NCBI RefSeq assembly: GCF_000711955.1 | Contig: NZ_JONR01000027.1 | Location: 1-64,000 of the forward strand | Direction: 5' to 3' | Source of the DNA: Nevskia soli DSM 19509 | Lineage (GTDB): Bacteria > Pseudomonadota > Gammaproteobacteria > Nevskiales > Nevskiaceae | DNA: 64,000 nucleotides | Shown here: positions 16,483-23,553 of the stretch, in pieces | How the letters are laid out: the number at the start of each line of letters is the position of its first letter | Numbering within the stretch: the stretch's first letter is position 1 | Position numbers and translations under genes: made by a program | Notes under the pieces: generated by a model | The model's input: the letters and a program-made list of their open reading frames with translations, nothing else | What the model was told of the DNA's origin: nothing | Databases searched by the model: none

Positions 16483-17121
16483 TCACAGAAGGTTATGACG
16501 CAGCGCCAGCAGCACCAACTCGACATCACCGGTCACCCGCAGTTTCTGCTTGATGAGGGTGTGGTAGTTGGCCACTGTCTTGGCACTGAGATTGAGTATC
16601 CCCGCGATATCGGTGGCGCTGCGTCCGGTCACCAGCAGGCGGAAGATCTCGAATTCGCGCGCCGTCAGGATCTTCAGCGGATTGTCCTCGCCCGCCAGCT
16701 TGGAGGCGGCGATGGCCTGGGCCACGTCGGCGCTGAGGAACAGCCTGCCGGAGGCAACCTCCACCACCGCCCGGGCGAGTACCTCGGGTGCATTGCTCTT
16801 GGTGACATAGCCGCGTGCGCCGAGCTGGATGGCCCGCTCGGTCAGCGCCGCATCCTCATGCATGCTGAACACGAGAATGCGCGCCGTTGGCTCGCGCGCG
16901 ACGATGCGCCGGATGATCTCGAAGCCGCTCATGCCGGGCATGGACAGGTCCAGCACCACCACGTCCGGCATTTCCTTCACGTAGAGCGCATAGGCCTGCT
17001 CGCCGCTTTCGGCCTCGGCCACGATGTGCAGGTTCGGCTCCTGCTCCAGCAGGCGGCGGAAACCGGAGCGGACGATGGCATGGTCATCCACCAGCATCAG
17101 CCTGATCGGTGCCTCGCTCAT
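16483..17121 (-). CDS. NarL/LuxR-type response regulator
   Basis: A 212-residue two-component regulator. The receiver domain (about 1-120) has the acidic pocket LMLVDDHAIVR, phosphorylatable Asp in VVVLDLSMPGMSG and Lys in GYVTKSNAP. The C-terminal LuxR-type helix-turn-helix is LTAREFEIFRLLVTGRSATD followed by LNLSAKTVANYHTLIKQKL. ATG 17121 overlaps the kinase stop (ATGA), so the two are co-translated. Its neighbours are a porin downstream and a TonB receptor upstream, which may be its targets. The signal is unknown. Confidence 0.9.
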   Translation of the reverse strand: MSEAPIRLMLVDDHAIVRSGFRRLLEQEPNLHIVAEAESGEQAYALYVKEMPDVVVLDLSMPGMSGFEIIRRIVAREPTARILVFSMHEDAALTERAIQLGARGYVTKSNAPEVLARAVVEVASGRLFLSADVAQAIAASKLAGEDNPLKILTAREFEIFRLLVTGRSATDIAGILNLSAKTVANYHTLIKQKLRVTGDVELVLLALRHNLL

Positions 17122-18617
17122 GCGGCATCCCCTGAGCGTGCCGGCCAAGGCAGGCGTACCGTCACGCTGGTACCTTTGCCGCTGGCCCCGTCTATGACGC
17201 AGATCCCGCCAAGCGCCCTGACCCGCTCGCGCATACCCAGCAGGCCGAATCCACCCCGGCCCGACCTTTCGTCGAAACCCCGGCCGTCGTCGCGGACTGA
17301 CAGTTCCAGCCGATCCACCTCGCCCGGCCCTGCTTGAAGTCGTGATAACACGATCTCCACGGCGTTAGCGCCAGCGTGACGGGAGATATTGGTCAGGCAT
17401 TCCTGTACCACCCGGTACAGGGTGATGCCCAGCTCGCCCTGCAGTTCCACGGTCTCGTCAGACAGGCGCAGGGTGCAGGCCAGCTGCGGATTCCTCTGGC
17501 GGAAGCCGCCTGTCAGTTCGCGCAGGGCGGCGCCGAGGCCCAGGCCTTCCAGGGCGGCAGGCCGCAGGCGTTGCAGGATGCTGCGCACCATGTCCTTGAT
17601 GCGGCCGATGGCTTCGACGATCGCCTCGGCGCTCTCGCGCACCGGAGTACCGCCGCGGTTGCGGATCGCCACCGCATCGGCGTGAATGGCGGTGACGCAC
17701 TGCCCGATCTCATCGTGCAGCTCGCGCGCCAGATTCTTGCGCTCCTCCTCCTGCATCTGCATCAGGCGCCGCGTCAGCGAACGGTTCTCCGCCACGCTGC
17801 GCTCCAGCGTTTCGGCCATGTGGTTGAAGCCGACGCTGATGCGCGACATCTCGGGCAGGCCGAAAGCCGGCAGGCGGGTGCCGAGATTGCCATCCCCGAT
17901 CTCGCCCAGCGCCCCGAGGATGTATTCCACCGGACGCATGGCATGGGACACCGCCCACCAGACCAGGCCATTGATCAACACGAAGAACAGCGATAGCAGC
18001 AGCAGCAAGCCTCTTGAAGTGGCCCAGATCTCGTCGATCTCGTAAGTGGGATCCGGCTGGATGACCAGTTCCCCTACCGGCGCACCCTCGAAGGTCACGC
18101 TGCGCCGGTTGGGCTCCATCGGCGGCGAGTAGGAGCGTACCAGCCAGACGAACCAACCCGGCGCCTCCGGTTGGCGTTCACCGCCTTCCTCGTTGGAATC
18201 GATCAACCTGCCGCGACTGTCGTAGAAATTCACTTCCAGATGGCGTACGTCATGCAGTTCCCGCAACTGGAACAGCGGTATCGCATAGCCTTGCCCGCGC
18301 CAATGATCGTGCAGCACTGCCAGTTGCGCATCGAGAAAATGGCCGGTGAGGCTCATGGTGGAGCGGACTTCCATGCGGATATCCTGCCGGGCTTTCTGCA
18401 CCACATAGTCGCCGCCGGCGATGGTCATCATGGCGATAAGTACAGTGATCAGCAGGCTCAGCCGCCACTTCAGGTTGGTGCCGACCGGGCGCCTGGCCTC
18501 CCCCGCCGCAATCGCCGGCACGGCGCGCGCGGGCGCCTCCGGGCTATTCTGGAAATGCGGCATAGACTGGCTCATGCGCGGCTTGGTGACAAATCCATCC
18601 GGGAATCGTGCGTTCAA
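17118..18617 (-). CDS. sensor histidine kinase, NarX/HisKA_3 type
   Basis: A membrane kinase of 499 residues. TM1 is around residues 50-70 (WRLSLLITVLIAMMTIAGG). It is followed by a periplasmic sensor region of about 130 residues, TM2 (RGLLLLLSLFFVLINGLVWW) and a HAMP linker. The phosphorylation helix with the H box is LARELHDEIGQCVTAIHADA. N and G boxes are VVQECLTNISRHAGA and VRDDGRGFDE with GGFGLLGMRERV. An in-frame ATG at 18575 would shorten the cytosolic N-terminus by 14 residues, and neither start has a convincing ribosome site. It partners the overlapping response regulator. Confidence 0.9.
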   Translation of the reverse strand: MNARFPDGFVTKPRMSQSMPHFQNSPEAPARAVPAIAAGEARRPVGTNLKWRLSLLITVLIAMMTIAGGDYVVQKARQDIRMEVRSTMSLTGHFLDAQLAVLHDHWRGQGYAIPLFQLRELHDVRHLEVNFYDSRGRLIDSNEEGGERQPEAPGWFVWLVRSYSPPMEPNRRSVTFEGAPVGELVIQPDPTYEIDEIWATSRGLLLLLSLFFVLINGLVWWAVSHAMRPVEYILGALGEIGDGNLGTRLPAFGLPEMSRISVGFNHMAETLERSVAENRSLTRRLMQMQEEERKNLARELHDEIGQCVTAIHADAVAIRNRGGTPVRESAEAIVEAIGRIKDMVRSILQRLRPAALEGLGLGAALRELTGGFRQRNPQLACTLRLSDETVELQGELGITLYRVVQECLTNISRHAGANAVEIVLSRLQAGPGEVDRLELSVRDDGRGFDERSGRGGFGLLGMRERVRALGGICVIDGASGKGTSVTVRLPWPARSGDAA

Positions 18618-18650
18618 TTGCGCCGGCGCGCAACAAGCACGGTAATGGCC

Positions 18651-18678
18651 AAAGAAAAGGCCGGGTTTGACCCCGGCC
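18651..18678 (-). terminator. terminator after the TonB receptor gene
   Basis: GGCCGGG (18659-18665), loop TTTGAC, CCCGGCC (18672-18678). On the minus strand the stem is followed by TTTTCTTT (18651-18658). It lies 120 bp after the receptor stop and just before the kinase gene start, so the receptor and the two-component genes are separate transcription units. Confidence 0.75.
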
Positions 18679-18799
18679 CAGGAAGGAGTGCTGCGACACC
18701 ATACTGACCTGAAAAACTCGCCTTCAACAGCGAATCCTTCCCGGGCCGGAGCGGGAAAAACTCACGGGAGACACGCCCGTTTCCCGACGGCGTCCCCGA

Positions 18800-21181
18800 T
18801 CAGTCGAACGACAGACGCATGCCCGCCCAGTAGGCGCGCGGCATCGACGGAGAAATCGCCGTCACATTTGGCCAGTTGGCCGGATTGGTGACGAAGTGGC
18901 CACTGCTGTCGAAGGGGTTTGAGGTGAGCTGTCCTGACGTCGCATAATCCCGGTCGAAGAGGTTGTTGATGCGCCCGAATATCTCCCAGTGGCGGCCGAA
19001 GCGATAGCTGCTGTTGAGGTTAAGCACCGCGTAACCGCCGATCCGCCCGGAATGCCGGAACGTTTCACCGTCGCCGTTGACGCCCTGCTGGTGCAGATTG
19101 TTCTCGTTGCCGCGTACGAACTGCCCGGACGAAGCAATCAGGTTTGCGCCCACGTTCCACTGTGCCGTAACGTCATAATCCGCTTCGAGCTTGCCGGTAT
19201 GCCGCGGCACCAGCGGCAGGCGGTCTCCCGGCGTCACGCTGATGAATCCGTCGGCGTTGGCGGTGCTGTTGTTTTCCGAGATCAGGCTCAGCGGCGTGCG
19301 ATAGGTTGCGTCGATGAAACTGTAGCCGGCGTGCCAGTGGAAGCGCTTGGCCACTTCGCCGGAAAGCCCCAGCTCCACGCCCTGGCGGCGGGTTCTGCCA
19401 ACGTTGTCGAAATAGCCGGCGCCCGACAGCTCGGAACTGATGAACTGAATGTCATCGTTGTTCGAGGTGTGGTACACCGCTGCGCTCCAGCCCAGCAGTT
19501 TACCGAACACCTTGCCGCGGCCGCCAAATTCCCAGGTCTTGGCCACCACCTGCTTCAGCGCCGGATCTGCGGCGAAAGCGTTGGGCAGCTTGCACGGCTG
19601 GGTAGGGTCGGCACAGCCCAGTTCGATGGCGGTCGGCGCGCGGCTGCCCTCGTTGTAGTCCACATACACCGTCAGATCCTTGTCCGGCGTCAGGTTGATG
19701 CCGAAGGACGGGTTGATGCGGCGAAAGCCGTGATCGCCGTTGAGGTCAGTGCCCAGACGGTCTTCCAGCGTCACCCGGGTATCGTTGTAACGCGCAGATG
19801 CCGTGAAATGGATCAGCCGATTCAGGGAAAACGTATCGGTGGCGAACACACCGTAGTTGCGGTTGCTGCCGTAAAGGCTCACGTCCTCGCTCACATCGCC
19901 GTCGGCGATGGTGCTGCGCGAAGGCGTGAAGGCGGCGTCCTGCTCGGTTTGGGTGAAATCGCTGCGCCCCTTATCATAGCTGACGCCGACGCTGAGCTGG
20001 TTCTTGCGGGCGAAGATATCACCGGAGTACGTGAGCTGCACGGTGCCGCCATAGGTGCGCTGGTTGACGTCGGTACTGTGATTGATCCCGGTCTCGCCGG
20101 AGAATTCGGCTGCGGCACAGGCATCGGGATCCGGCGCCGTGGCACAGTCGCCGCCCGGGGCGACGGAATCGCCATAGTCATTCGAATAGTCGTCGTTGAC
20201 ATCGCCGTTGAACGTGCGTGTCGCCAGCTGGCGGAAGTAGACATTCCCGGCCAGCAGCAGATCGCTACGCAGAAAATGGCTGGCGCGGGCGTTGAGGAAA
20301 TTGAGATGGTTCTTGGTATTGTCCGGCACCGTGAAAACCGCCTTGCGACCGAGCGCTGCGATCATGTCTTCCGGCGTCAGGCCGTTGCCGGTGAGGTTGG
20401 TGTCGGCGTAGGCGTAGCTGAGGTCGACATCGGTCGTCTCGTTCTGCCAGCCGGCCTTGCCGAACAGCTGCCGTACGTGGGACGGCGAGGAAGGACGCCA
20501 GCCGTCCTCGTCGAACCAGTTGCCGGTGAGGAAATAGTCGAAGTCACCCTTGCTGCCGCCGGTCTCGAACTGGGCATCGCGCCGGCCGAAGGAGCCGCCG
20601 TATGCGCTGATCGAGGTGCCCGGATACTGCGCGCCACTCTTGGTCTGCACCGACAGCGCGCCCCCGAGGGTGTTGAGGCCGAACAATGGATTGGACCCCG
20701 GCATCAGGGTGATGTTGGCAATGGCCGATTCGGGGATGAGGTCCCAGTTGACCACGTCGCCGAACGACTCGTTGACACGCACGCCGTCGACGTAGACCGA
20801 CAGGCCCTCTGGCGCACCGAGCAGCGGCGAGGCGGTATAGCCGCGGAAGTTCACATCCGGCTGGAATGGATTGTCCTGCGTCTCGTTGATGAAGACGCCA
20901 TTGAGGTTCTGGTTCATGTAGTCGGCCAGATCCAGCGTCTTCTGCTTGTCGATGTCCTTGCTGGTAGCGGTCTGCACATTGGCGGGCACCAGGTTGAGCG
21001 GAGTGCCCAATCCCGGCAGTGGCGTGGTCCCCACCACCGTCACCTCCGGCAATTCCTGCACCGTCGCCGGGTTTCTCGGCGCAGCAGGAGTGTTGTCGTC
21101 GGCCCTGACGTGCATGGACAGGCCCAGCATCGCGGTAAATCCCAGGCAACCGCCAACCGACGAAGCGATCGTCTTCTTCAC
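18800..21181 (-). CDS. TonB-dependent outer-membrane receptor
   Basis: A 793-residue receptor with a signal peptide, a TonB-box-like segment (LPEVTVVGTTPLPG), a plug domain with LSVYVDGVRVNESFGDVVNWDLIP and LFGLNTLGGALSVQTKSG, and a 22-strand-type barrel ending in YWAGMRLSFD. It lies 68 bp after the YVTN propeller gene on the same strand, probably one operon, under a sigma-54 promoter match. In methylotrophs, TonB receptors near xoxF/PQQ genes have been linked to lanthanide uptake, which makes a metal-chelate substrate plausible. No specificity residue can be read, and other ligands are possible. Confidence 0.88.
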   Translation of the reverse strand: MKKTIASSVGGCLGFTAMLGLSMHVRADDNTPAAPRNPATVQELPEVTVVGTTPLPGLGTPLNLVPANVQTATSKDIDKQKTLDLADYMNQNLNGVFINETQDNPFQPDVNFRGYTASPLLGAPEGLSVYVDGVRVNESFGDVVNWDLIPESAIANITLMPGSNPLFGLNTLGGALSVQTKSGAQYPGTSISAYGGSFGRRDAQFETGGSKGDFDYFLTGNWFDEDGWRPSSPSHVRQLFGKAGWQNETTDVDLSYAYADTNLTGNGLTPEDMIAALGRKAVFTVPDNTKNHLNFLNARASHFLRSDLLLAGNVYFRQLATRTFNGDVNDDYSNDYGDSVAPGGDCATAPDPDACAAAEFSGETGINHSTDVNQRTYGGTVQLTYSGDIFARKNQLSVGVSYDKGRSDFTQTEQDAAFTPSRSTIADGDVSEDVSLYGSNRNYGVFATDTFSLNRLIHFTASARYNDTRVTLEDRLGTDLNGDHGFRRINPSFGINLTPDKDLTVYVDYNEGSRAPTAIELGCADPTQPCKLPNAFAADPALKQVVAKTWEFGGRGKVFGKLLGWSAAVYHTSNNDDIQFISSELSGAGYFDNVGRTRRQGVELGLSGEVAKRFHWHAGYSFIDATYRTPLSLISENNSTANADGFISVTPGDRLPLVPRHTGKLEADYDVTAQWNVGANLIASSGQFVRGNENNLHQQGVNGDGETFRHSGRIGGYAVLNLNSSYRFGRHWEIFGRINNLFDRDYATSGQLTSNPFDSSGHFVTNPANWPNVTAISPSMPRAYWAGMRLSFD

Positions 21182-21249
21182 ATCCCCTCCTCTTTTTTGT
21201 TTACGGCGTCCCTGCGCCGCTCTATTTGAGCGATAGCCCTATCCGCCCT

Positions 21250-22206
21250 TCAGCGGATGGCCACGCCCCAGGGCAGCTTGCCCACGTCCACGTTCTGCAC
21301 CACGGTGTTTTTGGCGGTGTCGATGACCGAAACGCTGTCGGAACGGCCATTGGCCACATAGAGCTTGGCACCGTCCCGGGTGATGGCCATGTTCCAGGGG
21401 CGCTTGCCCACGGCAATGGTGGCGGTCACTTCATTGCTATGCGTGTCGATTACCGACACCGTGCCGGCGCCGCCGTTGGCAATGTAGATACGGCTGCCGT
21501 CCGGGTGCGCCAGCACGCCGGCGCTGCGCAAGGCGGTGGGAATCTTCTTCACCTCCTTCCAGCTGCCCACGGCGATGACCTGCACCGAATCCGCGGATTC
21601 GTCGGCAATGTAGACGAACTTTCCGTCCGTGGTGAACGCCATGCCGCGCGGGTGCCCGCCGCCGGCAATCAGCGCCACCGACTTGTTCTGTTTCAGGTCG
21701 ATCACATCGATGTCGTTGCTGTTTTCATTGCTGACCAGCAGCCAGCGACTGTCCGGGCTGAACATGCAATGTTCAGGATTCTTGCCTTGCAGAGGGATGG
21801 ACTTGATCGGCTCCAGCTTTGCGACGTCGATCAGCACCGCTTCGTTGGAATCCTCCGCGCAGGCCGCGGCAATCTTTCCGTCCGCCGAGATGCCGATGCC
21901 CTCCGGGCCCCTGCCGGCAGGGATGGACTTGATGACCTTGCCGGTCTCGGCGTTGACCGCGACCACCGAATCGGTGGGCGCATCCACCACCAACACCACC
22001 TTCCCGGACGCATCGACCACAGCGCCTTCCAGCTTCTTGCCGAGGGAGCCGTCGCCGGACAATGTCCGGATGACCTTGTCGCTGGCGGTGTCGATGACCG
22101 ATACGGTGCCGGAACCGGCATTCGGCACATAGGCCAGTTCGGCCCATGCGGGCGCGACGAACGCGAACAGCGGCAATGCAACACCCAGGCTGAACAACTT
22201 GGTCAT
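21250..22206 (-). CDS. YVTN-type beta-propeller protein, PQQ-associated (YncE-like)
   Basis: A 318-residue periplasmic protein with signal peptide (SLGVALPLFAFVAPAWA) and seven repeats of the YVTN kind: LAYVPNAGSGTVSVIDTASD, IYIANGGAGTVSVIDTHSN, LYVANGRSDSVSVIDTAKN and others. It resembles the beta-propeller family associated with PQQ-dependent catabolism and E. coli YncE, whose gene neighbours the PQQ receptor gene yncD. Start ATG 22206 follows GGAGGAAGCGGAAG. Its promoter region has a sigma-54 match and faces the EamA/PqqU-like genes across a shared dyad. Binding of PQQ or a metal chelate is an inference. Confidence 0.85.
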   Translation of the reverse strand: MTKLFSLGVALPLFAFVAPAWAELAYVPNAGSGTVSVIDTASDKVIRTLSGDGSLGKKLEGAVVDASGKVVLVVDAPTDSVVAVNAETGKVIKSIPAGRGPEGIGISADGKIAAACAEDSNEAVLIDVAKLEPIKSIPLQGKNPEHCMFSPDSRWLLVSNENSNDIDVIDLKQNKSVALIAGGGHPRGMAFTTDGKFVYIADESADSVQVIAVGSWKEVKKIPTALRSAGVLAHPDGSRIYIANGGAGTVSVIDTHSNEVTATIAVGKRPWNMAITRDGAKLYVANGRSDSVSVIDTAKNTVVQNVDVGKLPWGVAIR

Positions 22207-22273
22207 CTTCCGCTTCCTCCGTTTGTCGCATCGTGCGCCGTCGGTACTGCCTGCGGCAGGAATTGTGGATCCC

Positions 22274-22289
22274 CGCAACATGGCGGCCA
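22274..22289 (-). promoter_or_regulatory. sigma-54 promoter match for the propeller/TonB operon
   Basis: The minus strand reads TGGCCGCCATGTTGCG, with GG-N10-GC spacing and an intact TTGC -12 element; the -24 element is TGGCCGC rather than TGGCACG. It lies 68 bp upstream of the start at 22206, and the dyad at 22413-22430 is 123 bp upstream of it. Confidence 0.55.
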
Positions 22290-22412
22290 AAGTAAGCCCA
22301 CGACGTGCCGGAGATCAACAGGAAAATTTCACGACCGCGCCACGTCGCCGCCCCGGGGGATTTTCCCTGTGCAACGTCGATGGGATGGTGTTGTCATCCG
22401 CATCGATCCTGC

Positions 22413-22430
22413 TGTTTCAAAAACGCTACA
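22413..22430. promoter_or_regulatory. shared activator-type dyad between divergent units
   Basis: TGTTTCAAAAACGCTACA matches the porin-associated dyad at 16384-16401 in 16 of 18 positions. It lies between the divergent propeller and EamA genes, 123 bp from the minus-strand and 86 bp from the plus-strand -24/-12 match, so one bound activator could serve both directions. The rest of this 394-bp spacer shows no gene. Confidence 0.65.
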
Positions 22431-22516
22431 CTTCGCAGGCGACAGGCAAGCAGAAAGGGCGGATTGCTTCGATTCCCGGAGCTTACGACAGGCACGCCCC
22501 GCTGCGGCACCCGTGG

Positions 22517-22532
22517 TGGCATGCCGCTTGCG
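22517..22532 (+). promoter_or_regulatory. sigma-54 promoter match for the EamA/PqqU-like unit
   Basis: TGGCATGCCGCTTGCG has the invariant GG-N10-GC spacing and a TTGC -12 element. It lies 68 bp upstream of the EamA-family start codon at 22601 and 86 bp downstream of the dyad at 22413-22430. Confidence 0.7.
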
Positions 22533-22600
22533 GTCGATGGTTCCAGATGCAATCCGGCACACAGACCGGCAGTTTTTTCGATAACCGAGGTGGAGGAGTT

Positions 22601-23542
22601 ATGTCGTCCAGCGGTGCCGTCTCTCGCGCGGCTGGCTTGCCGCTACCGGGAACCCCGGCGGCCGTCGCGGCATTGACCGTCATCGCCCTGGCTGGCTTCG
22701 CCGCAAACTCCCTGCTCTGCCGGATGGCCTTGCGCGGCGGCGCCATCGACGCCGCGTCATTCACCACGGTCCGGCTTGTATCCGGCGCCCTCGTGCTCAA
22801 CCTCCTGCTGCTCCTGCGCGGCGGATACCGGAGCGGCGGCGACTGGAAATCCAGCTTGGCCCTGTTCGTCTATGCAGGGGCGTTCTCCATCGCTTACGTG
22901 AGCATCCCGGCCGGCGCCGGCGCCCTGCTGCTGTTCGGTAGCGTGCAGACCACCATGATCGTGCGCGGCCTGGTCCAGGGGGAACATCCGCGCTGGTACG
23001 AATGGTGCGGCCTCACCCTCGCCTGCGCCGGCCTGATTGCCCTCATTTCTCCGGGCCTGTCGGCGCCGCCGCCAGGGAGCGGGCTGATCATGATGGCGGC
23101 CGGCGTGGCCTGGGGCGTCTATTCCCTGCGCGGGCGCAGCAGCCGCGACGCCGTTGCCGGCAGCGCCGGCAATTTCATGCGCGCCCTGCCCTTCACCCTG
23201 CCTTTCCTGTTATGGGTGCATCTGCGTGCCGGGCAGAATGGAGCACCCGGCTTGCACTTCGACACCCCCGGCCTGGTCGAGGCGATATTGTCCGGCGCCC
23301 TCGCCTCTGGTCTCGGCTATGCCGTCTGGTATACCGTGCTGCCCGCCCTCACCGCCATGCGTGCGGCGGTGGTGCAGCTCGCGGTGCCGGTGCTGGTCGC
23401 CGCGGCTGGAGTGACCTTCCTGGGTGAGCAGGCCAGCCTGCGCCTGATCGGCTGCGGCGCCCTCACCCTGGGCGGCGTCGCACTGGCCACCTGTTATCCG
23501 CTGTACCTGAAACTTTATCGCAAGCCGCAAGAGCGGCATTGA
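22601..23542 (+). CDS. EamA/DMT-superfamily permease
   Basis: A 313-residue inner-membrane protein with ten predicted hydrophobic helices in two EamA repeats. The first repeat contains LAGFAANSLLCRMALRGGAIDAASFTTVRL. Each half carries typical motifs (EWCGLTLACAGLIALISPG; AVVQLAVPVLVAAAGVTFLGEQASLRLIGCGALTLGG). Start ATG 22601 follows GGAGG at 22592-22596; longer upstream open frame is non-coding by position. The stop TGA lies 11 bp before the ATG of the PqqU-like receptor gene, so the two are one unit. Family members export amino acids, drugs or metabolites, so the substrate is open. The coupling to a PQQ receptor suggests a role in PQQ movement across the inner membrane. Confidence 0.82.
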   Translation: MSSSGAVSRAAGLPLPGTPAAVAALTVIALAGFAANSLLCRMALRGGAIDAASFTTVRLVSGALVLNLLLLLRGGYRSGGDWKSSLALFVYAGAFSIAYVSIPAGAGALLLFGSVQTTMIVRGLVQGEHPRWYEWCGLTLACAGLIALISPGLSAPPPGSGLIMMAAGVAWGVYSLRGRSSRDAVAGSAGNFMRALPFTLPFLLWVHLRAGQNGAPGLHFDTPGLVEAILSGALASGLGYAVWYTVLPALTAMRAAVVQLAVPVLVAAAGVTFLGEQASLRLIGCGALTLGGVALATCYPLYLKLYRKPQERH

Positions 23543-23553
23543 GAGATTCAACG

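Noticed and set aside
18989..21229. Plus-strand open frame of 746 codons opposite the TonB receptor
   Set aside because: Antisense of a clear receptor gene; composition is typical of shadow frames in high-GC DNA.
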